Shown in pieces: positions 22,253 through 34,569 of a stretch of DNA of 64,000 bases. This DNA is from Mayamaea pseudoterrestris (lineage: Eukaryota > Bacillariophyta > Bacillariophyceae > Sellaphorales > Sellaphoraceae). Under the pieces are notes generated by a model, which ran no database searches, was not told where the DNA came from, and saw only the letters and a list, made by a program, of their open reading frames with translations. The stretch covers positions 62,001-126,000 of the forward strand of contig BROI01000031.1 of NCBI GenBank assembly GCA_027923505.1, given 5' to 3'. Position 1 is the stretch's first letter; every line of letters begins with the position of its first letter. The position numbers and the translations under genes were made by a program.

Positions 22253-24555
22253 ATGACAAAGCTGCGCCATGATATAGACCATTTTAAGCAAGAGCTAGCA
22301 AACGAGGCCCGGAAGACACATAACGAGCGACTGGTTGCAAGCATAGCGGCGGCAACAGGCACTGATTCAACCAAAGTATTACAAGCCATTATACGCAGGG
22401 AAGAGAGCAGATCCAATGCCAGAGCAATTCGATCCGCACTAAAGGACCCGTTTAATGGAGCCGTCTCAATGGTGCAGTCGACTGATAGCACAGGCGCTGT
22501 GCACACATGGACAACCAAAAAGGAAATGGAGGATGCAATTCGCATTGAGTGCGAAGCCCGCTTTCGTCAAGCCTCCACCACTGACTTCCTCACGGACCCA
22601 CTGTACTCAAAGGTTGGCCCTCTTGGAGTGACACCATTTTGTGATAGAACTCTGGCGGGGCGCCTGACGGCCGACGACCTGAGTGGGGTATCAGAGTACG
22701 CAAGGAAACTATTGTTTCGATTGCAGCGCCCACAGGAAATGATTGACAAGTACATACAGGTAATCCCAGACCTGGAAACTTTTCAGTACCGTTGGCGGCG
22801 TATGAAGGCACAGACGGCATCATACCCTGGACGACACTTTGGCCACATTATGGCAAGCGTGGCGGATGACAAATTAGCGGAGTTTCATCGGCAACTAGAG
22901 TTTCTTCCAATGCTCACTGGCGTACCGCCGCCGTCCTGGCGCAAGGTGATCGACGTGATGATAGAGAAGAAAGCAGGCAATTTCCAAGTGGAGAAACTAC
23001 GAGCCATCTGTCTCTTCGACTGTATTGCTAATCACAGCTTCAAACAACTTGGTCGCTGTATGATGGCAGAGGCGGAACGCTCTAAGTTGTTAGCAAAAGA
23101 GCAGGGAGGCTCCCGCCGAGGATACCGGGCAAGCTACATTGGCCTTGAGAAGCGAATGTCCTTTGATCTTTCTCGGCAACTCCGCCAAGCAATGGCTCTG
23201 TGCTCCAATGATGCCCGCGCTTGTTATGACCGGATTGTTCATGCAGCGGCATCGCTCAGCCTTCAACGCGTTGGCGTCCCAAAACCGGCAATTGTCTGCA
23301 TGTTCACCACCATTCAGACACTGGAACACCACATACGCACAGTCTTTGGCGACTCAGACACTTACTTTGGCGGTGATGATCAGGATGGACTGTTTGCCGT
23401 TCCAGTGTCAACTATTGGCCAAGGAAATGGAGCAGCGCCGCACATCTGGGCTCTCGTCTCTACACCGATACTGGATATGCTACGTGCCGAGGGCCTCGGA
23501 ATGTCATTCCGCTGTACTCTGTCAGCGGAAACGGTGAATTTTGTAGGCTATTCATTCGTCGATGACACAGACCTCGGCGTTTGCGGTTCGCATCTGCCTA
23601 CAGCCCAGGCAGTCGTCTCGCATATGCAACTGGCGATGGATCACTGGGAAGGCGGATTACGCGCGACAGGAGGAGCAATTGCACCAGAGAAAACCTTTTG
23701 GTATCTAATGGATTACCAATGGAAGCAAGGTCAATGGTCATACCGTGACGAACGCCTCAGCCCGGCGTCCATCACTGTCCAAGATATGAAAGGGATCCGA
23801 CAAACGATCCGACGGTGTCCAGTCTCACATGCGGAACGCACTCTCGGGATATACCTTGCACCAGATGGCTCTGACACAGTCCAGGCGCGGGTTCTTCTGA
23901 AGAAATCAAGGGAATGGGCAGCACGCTTACGTTCGAGCCGTCTACCGCGTAACTTGGCATTACAAGCATACTCTACAACGATTGATAAGAGCCTGGCATA
24001 CCCACTGGTCGCCACGTGTCTGACACGCGGACAATGCGGAAAGATTCAAAGCCCAGCTATGTCTGCGGCTCTCCAGGCGGCCGGTGTTGGTAAAGACGTA
24101 CCATTGGCAATCCGGACAGCACCCATTCGTTGGCAAGGACTGGGACTCCCTCACTTGTACACCACACAATTGCATGCGCACTTGGAGGCCATCTTCTTCG
24201 CGAATGAGCTACCCGCACGGAATACGTCTCAACTTTTACGAGCTAGTGCTGAGCTGTTGAAATTGGAAATCGGATGCAACGGACCATTGTTTGGAAACGA
24301 TTTTGCGCGATTGCGAGACGCAACAACAACCAGTTGGATGCACTTCACGTGGGGATGCTGCAATCAACATGGCATTGTCATGGATGACTCCCTGCCGGAA
24401 TTCACCCCTCAGCGCGATGGTGACACTCTCCTCATGGAAACGTTCCTCCAAGAAACCATCTCCAATGCCGAGTTGCTCCTCCTGAATCGCTGTCGTCTCT
24501 ACCTTCAAGTTTTGTATCTGTCTGACATTGTGCAGGCTGATGGCACGTCAATTCT
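22253..24555 (+). CDS. LINE ORF2, reverse transcriptase half
   Basis: The frame is the same as the endonuclease. The reverse transcriptase signatures are NDARACYDRI (motif A, catalytic Asp), GQGNGAAPHIWAL (motif B) and FVDDTDLGVCG (motif C, FVDD form of YxDD). A thumb and C-terminal region (ERTLGIYLAPDG onward) ends with CRLYLQVLYLSDIVQADGT, a phrase I associate with diatom reverse transcriptases. The frame formally stays open to 24790, but from about 24555 the DNA is Copia gag, so those last codons are an accidental out-of-frame extension. The true C-terminus and 3' UTR are lost. Confidence 0.85.
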
Positions 24556-27500
24556 TCCTTCGAAGACGAAGCGAGATTACAAGGACTACAAAAACGTTCA
24601 GCATCCCCACGGGTGGTTGAGTTGGAGCGCGTCCTACCAATCGCCAAGCTCCATGGCTGTTCTAACGTGCTCGACAGCAAGTACGTACCAGTCACGGAAG
24701 AAGAGAAGGAAGAGTTCAAGGAGCAGCAAATCTTCATGTACACTGCGTTTCGCAATTGTCTCGAAGTACCTGGATACCAATCGCTCCTAATGAAGTACGC
24801 TGACGAGTCTGACGCTCAGAGCGTCTATCGCGACCTCGCGACCAAGTTTGGTTCCGGCGAGTTAGCTACCATCCAAGCGAACGAACTGCAAGCCAAGCTT
24901 GCGACGATTCGCCTAGATTCGACCTGGACGAAAGGACACTACAAGTTCCTAAACTACATCGAACAGCTCATGAAGAATCTCGAGGAGTTCCGTCCTGGAG
25001 TGACGGATGACAAGAAGAAGTACTACTGGCTCCGAGCTGCAGTGGAAGGCGACGAAGAATTCGGCCCCACGTGCACGACACTCGACCAGCACTTGACATT
25101 TGAACAACGACGCATCATTAGTGCAGGCGGTGACCCAGACGCCATCGTAACGGAAGATTATGACTATCTTTTCGACATGTTGTCGCAGCAGGCTTTGCGC
25201 ATCGACAACAAGAACGCCAAGTTGAACAAGGGCAAGAAGAACGCCGACCGCCAAGCGAACAACGCGAACACTACCGGCCAAGGACGTGGCAACGGACGCG
25301 GTTCCGGCCGTGGTGGAGGACGCGGCGGCCAAGGCGGACGCGGCGCTGGACGAGATGGTGGACGTGGCACCCAAGCGGGCCGCGGTTCCGGAGGACGAGG
25401 CTCTTCCGCGCCACTACCAGCAGCCGGCACGCAAGCGCATCGGGAACGATTCCCTGGTGATTATCTGAACTTTGAACAGTTGTTGCAGGCCCCCTGGTCG
25501 TACATGTCGTACGAACGACTCGGCCGACTTAACGAGGACGAATACGCTCAGCTCATGGCTCGACGCGAAGCCGTCCCAAGACCCGCCACAACAAGACGCG
25601 CGAACAATGGCAACCGCGCGAATAACCAGCAGTCACAAGCGGCTGCCTCGGTGCCTGGTACAATCTTGTATCAGAATGACGCTGTCTCGATCGCCCCGAC
25701 GACAGCCACTCAAGGTGCACCGGATGACATGATTAGATCTTTCCTTGCGAACGCCGCGTCGTCTCGCACTCAAGCTGCGAATAACACCCAGCAAGAGTTT
25801 ATGGGAAGCGACGGCCGTCGGTACCGCGCAATGGTATCGGTGCGCTACACTGTGAATCGAGCTCGCAGCAACGAGACCCGCCAAGGATCGCTGATTGACG
25901 GCGGTGCGAACGGTGGACTCGCTGGAAGCGATATGAGAATCTTGAGTACTACCAACCACACGTGTAACGTGACAGGTTTGAGCGACCACACGGTTCGCGA
26001 CCTCCAAGTCGGAACTGGCGTCGCATTGATTGAGACTCGGACTGGACCCATTATCGGTCAGTTCAACCAGTATGCTCTGTACGACGGTGCTGAATCCATT
26101 CATGCTCCATCGCAGCTTCGTTCGTTCAGCCATCTGATCGACGACGTCGCTCGCTCCCAGAATGGAGCACAAGCCATTGTCACTAGTTGTGGCAAGACCA
26201 TCCCCTTGGCGATCCGTGACGGCTTGCCTCGTATGGATATGCGTCCACCGACGGACGCAGAGTTGGAAATGTATCCGACGGTCATTTTCTCTGCGGACAC
26301 CCTTTGGGATCCGGCGGAGCTGGATAATGAATGGAACGAAGAAGAACTTGAGTTTAATCGTCGCTTCGACGAATTGGAAGAAGAACACGGCTTCGTCGAC
26401 GCCCGCATGGATGACTTCGGCGACGCCACCTACCGAAACAACATGAACTCAGTGGAACGTGTGGTGCAGTATGTCGATCGCAATCAGGCTGATACGACGC
26501 GCCAAGCCAATGCACGACGCATAATGCCACAAGAACCTGACACCAAAGCGCTTCACCCTCCTTGGCTACACGCCACTTCGAACGAGTCAAGCGCACCATT
26601 AAGAATACGACACAGCTTTTCCTGCATCGGCACACACCATTTCGCCAACACTTTAAGTTCGTGATACCCCGCCGCCAATGTGGTTCGTTTCCATGACGAT
26701 ACGGCGACAGATACCTGGTTTTCCAAGGAAGCCGCCTTTAACGACGGAATCCGCGGCCATGGCGGATGCAAGATGATGCAACTGTTCGTTGGCAAGAAGA
26801 GTCTGCTGACGAGGGGATACCCACTGAGAACCGAGAGTGACATGCCCAAGGCGCTCGAAGACTTCATTCGAGACATTGGCGCTCCCGACTTGCTCATTAG
26901 CGATAACTCGCGAGCGCAGCTCGGGAAGCAAGTTGAAACCTTGTTGCGATTCTACGCGATTCGTGACCAACAGAGCGAGCCCGGATACCAGAACCAGAAC
27001 CCTGCCGAGCGTCGCATCCAAGAAGTCAAGTCATCAGTCCAAAACATCATGAACCGTACGGGCGCACCTGCTGGAGCCTGGCTCCTATGCGCGCTGTACG
27101 TAATCGCCTTATTCAACAATCTGGCGACCGAGTCCCTCAACTGGAAGACACCTACTGAAGCCGCCTTCAACCGAGTACCCGACATTTCGCCGTTCCTGCA
27201 GTTCAAGTTCTGGGAACGAGTCCTGTATGAAGCTGGAGCCGACGAGCCGCCGACATTTCCTCACACCAAGGAAGCAGCAGGACGCTGGGTCGGTATTGCA
27301 GAGAACAAGGGTGACATCCTCACGTACCAAGTTCGATCCGATCGGACTGGAATGGTTGTCGTCCGATCCAACGTTCGTCCCTTCTCCGGCGACGTAACCT
27401 ACGCGCTGAAGCTGAAAGCGCTCCTGAACCCGAGTCCGAACGACCACTGTTCGCGGAACCTGTCTTCGACGCGCGCCCTGCGCGTGAACGAGTCCAAGTC

Positions 27501-30235
27501 GAAACTGTCGACGAGTTTGACGATGCGTACGACCTAGTCGGTCCGGTGTTTGAACACGACCTTACACCGACCCCAGCGCCTGATTCTGGGGGAACCGTGG
27601 ATGAAGACGCATTCACGTTGGAAAGCGCTGCCGAGTTAGCCGGTTTGGATCCCGACGGACCCATGCCGTCCTTTACTCCGGCTGAACTGATGGGACGCAC
27701 TGTCCTTCTTGACGAGGAAGACGGCTCCACGCGACGTTACAAGGTTATCGAGCAACTGAACGATCGCGATGAAGCCAACCACAAGATCATCAAGTTCCGA
27801 TTGAGTCTCGGCGACGGCGACGTCGATGAGCTTATTACCTACAACGAACTAGCCGACCTGTGCGAGCGGCAAGATTCGTTACGACTGGGGGACGATGACA
27901 ACGACGACCAGTACTACAAGTTTGATTTCATTGACGGACATGAAGGTCCACTGACACAAGCCGACGCTACGTATCGCGGCTCATCCTACAACTTGCTCAT
28001 CCAATGGGCAAATGGCGAGAAGACCTGGGAGCCACTCGCATTGATCATCAAGTCCGACCCTGTGACCGTCGCCGAGTATGGCAAGCGCAAGGGCATGCTG
28101 GACAAGGATGGATGGAAGCGCTTGAAGCGCATGGCAGGACGCACTAAATTGTTTAACCGCATGTGCAAGGCTGCAAAGAAGAACCGTGTCCAAGAAGCGC
28201 GTTTCAAGTTTGGCGTTCAAGTTCCTAATACCTGGAAGGAAGCAAACCGCCTCGACGCTGCTAATGGAAACACCCTGTGGGCTGACGCCGTCAAGACTGA
28301 GATGGAGCAGCTACACGAGTACGACACTTTCATCGACAAGGGCATCGGTGCCTTCATGGAAAGTGACTGGAAGCGCATCAACGCGCATCTTGTTTTCGAC
28401 TGCAAGAACGATCTACGACGTAAGGCCCGACTCGTCGCCGGGGGACATCTGACCGCTCCGCCCAAGGACTCCGCCTACTCCGGCGTTGTATCTATGCGAA
28501 GCATTCGAACCATAGCACTGTTAGCTGAACTGAACGACCTCAAGTTTTGGGCTGCCGATGTCGGTAACGCCTACCTCGAGGCCAAGACCAAGGAAAAGGT
28601 CTACATTGTTGCCGGTCCCGAGTTTGGACCATTGGAAGGCCATACCTTGGTCATCTACAAGGCACTTTACGGATTGCGCACTTCTGGCGCGCGTTGGCAT
28701 GAGCACTTTGCCGACACACTCCGCGACATTGGATTCTACCCAAGCTACGCGGATCCTGACGTCTGGATGAAAGACTGTGGCACTCACTACGAGTACGTCG
28801 GCGTGTTCGTCGACGATCTGGCTATGGCCATGAAAGACCCACAAGCCTTCACGGACCTCCTCAAGGACAAGTACAAGTACAAGTTGAAGGGCGTCGGTGA
28901 CATCAAGTATCACCTTGGAGCCGACTTCTATCGTGATCCCAATGGAACCCTCTGCATGAGCGCGAAGACCTACGTCGGTCGCATGCTCAAGAACTACGAG
29001 ACCATGTTTGGCGAGAAGCCACGCAAGCGCAAGTCACCGCTTGACGACGGGGATCACCCCGAACTTGACCTTACCGAAGAGCTGGATGCCCGTGGCATTC
29101 AACAGTACCAGTCTCTTATCGGTGCCCTCCAGTGGGCAGTGACCCTATGTCGACTTGACATTCATTGTGCCGTGATGACACTTGGCCGATTCCATGCCGC
29201 CGCGCCGTGGACACCTGGACCGAGCCAAGCGAGTCTGCGGTTACCTAGCTGAGTACCCTGACGCGGCGATTCGTTTCCAGACGAAGATCGTCGATCACGG
29301 GGAACCTACCAAGTATGATTGGTTGCAATCGGTATACGGCAACTCAAGCGAAGAGCTTCCGTGGAACATGCCGATCCCGAAGGGCAAGCCTGTGCAACTA
29401 ACTACCTTTATGGACGCGAACCTGTATCATGATTACACTACTGGACGTTCCGCAATGGGAGTCCTGCATTTCCTGAACCAGACGCCCGTTGAATGGTTCT
29501 GCAAGCGTCAGAATACTGTCGAGACTGCAACGTATGGATCCGAGTTCGTCGTCGCCAAGACCGCGACGGAACAGATTATGGATTTCCAATACTCCCTACG
29601 CATGTTGGGAGTTCCTTTGAGTGGACCAGCCTGGATGTTCGGCCGGAACGAAGGTGTGAAGAAGTCGTCAACGATCCCGCACTCCACACTTTCTAAGCGA
29701 CACAATGCGCTCGCCTACCACCGAGTTCGCGAGGCCATTGCAAGCAATGTTCTGTACTTTGAGCACATCTTCGGCAAGCAGAACGTCGCCGACGTTCTTA
29801 CCAAGTTCTTGCCACATGCCACGTTCCGACCCCTGATCATTCCGATTCTTTTCTGGAAGGGTGATACGGCAAACCGATCGTTGTCACAAGCCTAGATCAA
29901 GGGGGATGACACAATATTATTGAGTTGAGTTGACCTGCGTCTTATGACAAGACGGTTAGCTACCTGTGTTTTGTATGCATTTAATCCTGTGCAGGGTTGA
30001 GTCACACTTGTGACCGAATCCTCACATACATGAGTGAAATCGCTGACGATCGAGGCGTGAACCTCGACCGTGAACCCAGTGAGAACGAGAAAGAAGCGCA
30101 CGAGTAGAGTAGCGAGTAACATGCACTATTCTAGCAATTGAGTTTGTTTGTTTGCTTTACGCTGGACGAAGAGGTTGATCGCTCCTAGTCCATTGTAGTC
30201 GCTGGAATAAAGGTTCGTCTGATATTATCGTGTCA
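24556..30235 (+). mobile_element. Copia LTR retrotransposon (CoDi-like), 5' end missing, 3' LTR present
   Basis: The parts in order are: gag (about 24.56-25.5 kb) with a Gly-Arg-rich nucleic-acid-binding stretch and no clear CCHC knuckle; aspartic protease (IDGGANGGL, about 25.89 kb); integrase (about 26.6-27.45 kb); a chromodomain-like module (NLLIQWANGEKTWEPLAL, about 27.98 kb); reverse transcriptase (about 28.2-29.2 kb, GVFVDDLAMA); and RNase H (about 29.4-29.88 kb, NVADVLTKFLPH). Protease-integrase-RT-RNase H is the Copia order. A purine tract (CAAGGGGGA) precedes the LTR. The 5' LTR and leader are absent, replaced by LINE sequence. The coding part looks broken in about three places but is otherwise little decayed, so the copy is young. 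Confidence 0.9.
29907..30235 (+). repeat. 3' LTR of the Copia element (329 bp)
   Basis: It begins TGACAC and ends GTGTCA (short terminal inverted repeats around TG..CA). A polypurine tract precedes it and an AATAAA signal lies near 30205. The same 329-bp LTR occurs inverted at 53999-54327, identical apart from about the first 20 bases. Confidence 0.9.
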
Positions 30236-30920
30236 GAAGCTCCTCTTGAAGGGCCTGGATGGCGGTCAAAAAATCTGGGCTACAAAGGCTTGACCGAGCG
30301 AGCTCACCACTTTGCGTGTTGATATTAGCTAAAGTATTAGCCACCTCAATGAAAAGGTTGGGCGTTGCTTGAGTATGATCTTGCATGACGCGGACAGAGT
30401 TGATCAAGCGCACCTGGCTCTCGCGGACTTCCGAGACATGGCGTTGGCTGAGAATGGCCCTGTCGACGTCTTCGGTGACTTGCTCGCTCAGCTCCTGCAT
30501 GGCCGCAGACAAGCCTTCATCTTGTACATTGACAGCACCGAGCTGCCTAGAAAGATTGGACAGTGTCCTTAAAATTGACGTGTTCTGTGCTTGCACTTGC
30601 GCAAACATGTGTCCTGTTTGAAAATGCAATTGGCATAAGAATTTAGTTGTGATATTACAATTGAAATTACTGGATGTAAAGACACTGAACATCTGCTTAC
30701 CTTCCGCACCTGGCTGCCGAGCCTGTGCAAGAGGAACTTGAGCTAGAGAAAATGAAATGAGTGATGGACAACTCTGCAGTGCAGGATGCGTGTGTGTGAC
30801 AAGACATTTACCGACATAAGGAACAGGTCTGTTGCCAGCCGCTGCGGCTCCAGCACTTGGTTCGTTTTGCTCCACTTCTACATGACTGGATCGTGAGCCT
30901 GCGTGTGTTAATGGAGCCAT
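30236..30920 (-). CDS. Coiled-coil protein of unknown function, spliced, 3' end cut by the Copia LTR
   Basis: The gene model on the minus strand is three exons, 30920-30812, 30742-30701 and 30613-30236, with GT-AG introns that keep the frame. The first exon begins MAPLTHAGSRSSHVEVEQ. The last encodes a long amphipathic helix (LRTLSNLSRQLGAVNVQDEG, then ESQVRLINSVRVMQDHTQ, then EVANTLANINTQSGELARSS). The copy at 48.35-49.0 kb shows the usual ending, LLQEWLQAHFNEF. Here that end is replaced by the LTR, which supplies an early stop, so about ten residues are lost. The gene occurs with Copia pieces in each copy of the local duplication. I do not recognise the family; it may be a host gene carried along or an accessory ORF of the repeat. 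Confidence 0.55.
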
Positions 30921-31310
30921 GATTAAGAGAATCTCTTGGAGAAGCAATCAATGAGCAGGATGATTTGTGAGAGGAGGATCTGGCAAGTTTTGAAGCGATC
31001 TCAATGGTCGTGCAATCGTTCCAGTGAGAAAGGTGACCTATGTTGTATGTGCTAAGATTATTGCCCCCAAACAGCACCACAAGTGCGTACACAAAACTTA
31101 CTTATCAAGTCTGCTGACGGTTCAGAAAGCCGACTGGATAGGCGTGAAAAGAACAAGTACGTAATGATGAGTCGTGTACACGTGGCAAGCACTTACGTCA
31201 TTTTTTTGAGTCCTAAGGTAGCACGTTCCAAGAACGAAACTCCGACCGATCACATTGGCAATTGCGCCAGAGGTTCCGTGCAAAGCTGTCCTATAAGCAC
31301 ATAAGCCTGA
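30921..31310 (-). repeat. Spacer of the duplicated block (inverted copy)
   Basis: This sequence is the inverted counterpart of about 47900-48350 and, in part, of 39440-39830. It carries the same phrases (ACTTGCCAGATCCTCCTCTCA, read in pieces; GGCGTGAAAAGAACAAGTACG; GATCGGTCGGAG). It lies between a Copia fossil and the coiled-coil gene in every copy. Confidence 0.7.
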
Positions 31311-34265
31311 TCTTTTCGGGCGTTGAATCAATGGGGAATGGTGATGGATCGGTGTCATGCTCGACTGGCTCTGACTGTCTCACCGACGCTCGCGTTCTTC
31401 TTTCTTCTACGTACAACAGACGATGGATTGTAATCGGAATCCAAGCTGCGTAGCTCTCTTTGCAGACGGCTGTTAACAGGAGGCAATGGAAGAGGCAAAT
31501 GATTGACTCTAGAAGCTGTATCCCTCCCCGATTGGATGACTGATTCATCGTTGCTCAATTCGGGTGGTTCATCTTGAGGGAGCGAGTCTCCATCACTTGA
31601 AACCTCCTTGTCGCCATCACTCAAGCAGTCAGAATCGCTGTCGCTCGTTGTTCCTTCGTTAGCAATCATTTGCTGATGGTTTGAGCATGCAAACATGACG
31701 TTTCTAGTGCAGATAACTCAACCTGTGGACGGTTTCCAAATGAGGAAGGTGTCAGACGAGTGCAAATTGGCGTACCCAACGAAGTAAACAAGCTCCGCTT
31801 TAGAAACAAAAATGCTTTTGCTTTCCTGGTTTCTTCATCCATCCTTGGTTGCCCCAAGGAACGAGATCTGTTGAAAGGACCAGCAGGGCTCCTTGAACGC
31901 GGTGTACGCGCTGCTGTACTTGCCTCGAGCGAGTAAATTGTCGAGGACCATTGCAGTATTCACGCTGTGCGCCCAAAGCTTTAAAGGAACTTGTTTGACT
32001 TCAATTCCTTTGTCATTTGTAACTGTAGACTCGTCGCGAAGGCGGCTGCCGTTCATCATTGCGTACGCTCTGTCGCGCAACTAAGGGAACACTCGTTCCA
32101 CCTTGCCGTTCCATTGAGGCGTATACGGGAGAGTTTATTCCATCTGGATGCCCCACTGCTTGCAATACTTTTCAAGCGGTAGCCATTCTGGAGTGTTATG
32201 AAGACGAAGGAAGAGGCAAGGGAAGTTGTGCGCTCACAACGACGTGAGCTCCTCCATAACGACGTGAGCTCCTCCATAACAATGTCGGCCATTTGTGACT
32301 TGTATCGAGTGAAATAGCACCATTTTCTGCTGGTATGGTCGTCTACCATCCTTAACCAGTACTTATTCTTTTCTTGCGTCTCGTCATAAGGACCACTCGA
32401 GTCAACAAAGATGCGCTCTCCAGGTCGTAGAGCTGTCACAGCGGTAGACTTGGCCGTCTTCTTTGCTGTCATCTTGCCTTTCTCGCAAGGAGCGCATTGA
32501 TCCGAGTTGCCGTAACGCTTCCAATTTAACTGCGTTGCGTACTGCTGTAATTGATTCCTTCCAGGATGCCCTAGGATTTGATGAGCTTGATTAATCCTGA
32601 CGCGCTGTGGAGGCTTGTTGATTGCCTCGTCTTCTGCAGGATATTTGTTTGTGTATGGTTGGTATGGCCGTCTATCGCAGCCATGACTGCTGCGATGTAG
32701 TCAATTGGAACAACGACGCAATCGAACTCCGGGATCCACTGAACGCTGCAGCGCATATCACACATTTGTTGCTTGTGTTCATACTGCTCATGTCGAATGT
32801 TCATAAATCATTCCCATTGCTTGGCATACTCAAGACGGTTACATCCGTTGGTATGCTGCTGCTCTCTTCTTCGGCGGCTCTTCCACGGACTAGTGCGCTC
32901 GGCTTGTTACTGCTCTCTTCTTCGCCACCATTTAAACGCATAGGGATTTTGCTAACAACCCTTTGGTTGACGGGTGTGCGAAAATACATCTCGGCTCTTT
33001 GCTGATACTCAAGTTCACTTCCATCCATCAATCTGACTGGAATAAAGAAGTTGGGACCTGACTCCGTCAAACCTGTAGGGACCTCATTTTCCATAGCTCG
33101 CTCTTTATTCCCGAAATACTCGCGAGCGCACTGTCTCTCTGCTTCTGTGGTGCAGGCCTGTAGATCGTTGAATCGAAGGTTGCATTCCACGTGGTCCCAG
33201 AAGTCGCTGGGATCAGGGTAACAATCTGTCCCTCCGCGAGTCGAGCTCGATCATCCTGCATCATTGGCCTCATGGCTATATGATGGTACTCGGTGATGTT
33301 CTGCTGGATCATCTCTCCTGAGAGAGCATAGCAGTTGTTGACGCTGCTTGCCATCAAGCTTTCCTCATCTCCCAAGTAGCAGAAGATCTTGTACTTGGTC
33401 AACCATCAAGTCTTCAAGACCTGCATGAACAAGTCATCGGGAGGTCTTTTACCAAGTCTTTCAGTCTGTTGTTCTGTACTTCTTTATGAAGAGCATTGAG
33501 CTCCTCAATCTTGCTGCGTTTGAAGCCTGTCACCTTTTCTAGACGCTTGTCAGTAAACTTCAGACCTTTGGCTAAGCGTGGCTTCGTGCTTATTCTCGTC
33601 ATGAGCATCGCTTCTTACCATGTATAGAGCTCTAAAACTGTAACGTATGAATCATCACTTAATTCACTGCTGTCACTTGCAGACCATCCATTCCCAGAGG
33701 TGCTGTCATCCCCATGGTCGCTTCCATCGGGAGGGTCGCTCGCCCCAACTTCCAGCTCACAGTGGATTGCCAATCCAGATTGGGACAGTGGAGTCAACCA
33801 CCACAAAGTCGTTGGCGTTGCTCACCACGACATGCCCCTCACTGGCTTCTTTGTCCTGATATATATTGGCTTTCGGCTTCCTCCATCTAGTTTTAAGCTA
33901 ACGAATCACTATCAAGGCTGTCGTACGATTGAACGAAGTCATCGTCGGCTTAAAGGCACAAACTGAACCCCAAGGCATGTATGGTAGGTATAGGTAGGTT
34001 GCTAGTGAGGGAGGTTTGATTGCTTGCAAACGAGTAGTCCTTTTTGCTGCTCTTCGTTTGTTCTTTGAACTTGTTGAGCTAATTGATACTGTAAACTGGA
34101 CATATTTCTCCTTCTTTGGCTCTTTGCAGTCGCTAGCAAAGTGACCAGTCTTCTGGCAGTTGAAAGAGGTGATGTCTTGGGTTTGTTGACTTTGGCAGCT
34201 GTGTCACCACTTGCTTTGCCTTTGAACTCATCACACTTGCCCTTGTATCCTTTTCCGCTTGGCCC
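31300..34265 (-). mobile_element. Decayed Copia fragment: gag knuckle, integrase, pre-RT region
   Basis: Read on the minus strand, it contains a CCHC zinc knuckle (CQKTGHFASDC, about 34.14 kb). A segment of uncertain identity follows at 33.6-32.8 kb. A GAG-pre-integrase motif (HQILGHPGRNQL) and a Cys pair (QCAPCEKGK) come next. The integrase core (ERIFVDSSGPY, MVDDHTSRKWC; about 32.45-31.85 kb) and an acidic Ser-Asp linker (31.66-31.35 kb) complete it. It has no LTRs and no intact frame, with many breaks, and is old. The linker and integrase match the plus-strand pieces in the 37-39 and 46-47 kb copies, so these belong to one family. Confidence 0.75.
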
Positions 34266-34274
34266 TTGTCTCTG

Positions 34275-34550
34275 CCAGTCTTCTTTGTCAAGTTGGTGGC
34301 TGATTCGTTTGGCATCAATAGGACCGACATTTCGAAAGTCTGTAAGGTTTGGGAAGACAATAATGCGGCGCTCTTATTGGCTAATTCTCCGTACCCGAAC
34401 ATGCGACCACAAACAGAGCACATTGCAATTAAATATCATTGGTTTCGCGAGCATCTGGATCCCAGCTGCTGCAGTCCTGTTAGCTCGCTCTGCAAGATGG
34501 AACCTTTTATCAAATCGCAATTGCTTGCGCTGACATTTGGTCTTCCTTTA
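34275..34550 (+). mobile_element. Copia RNase H fragment
   Basis: A plus-strand stretch reads VWEDNNAALLLAN, then RPQTEHIAIKYHWFREHLDP. This is the conserved Copia RNase H end (Asp-Asn, then the T-K-H-I-x-x-x-Y-H-x-x-R-E pattern). It sits between two minus-strand fragments, so it is a separate insertion or rearrangement. It is short and old. Confidence 0.7.
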
Positions 34551-34569
34551 AGAGCGAGGGTTCTGCGAC

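Larger units (their letters stand above)
18174..24555 (+). mobile_element. LINE (non-LTR retrotransposon) with ORF1, AP endonuclease and reverse transcriptase
   Basis: Three long plus-strand frames follow one another with short gaps: ORF1 (18.36-20.86 kb), endonuclease (20.89-22.24 kb) and reverse transcriptase (22.25-24.6 kb). The left end meets the satellite at about 18173 without an obvious target duplication. The right end runs straight into Copia gag sequence near 24555, with no poly-A tail or 3' UTR visible, so the 3' end is missing. The three ORFs are almost uninterrupted, so it is young compared with the Copia debris downstream. Confidence 0.85.

Noticed and set aside
32230-32280. 20-base tandem repeat (AACGACGTGAGCTCCTCCAT twice)
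   Set aside because: It is a small slippage copy inside a dead Copia integrase, with no wider meaning.
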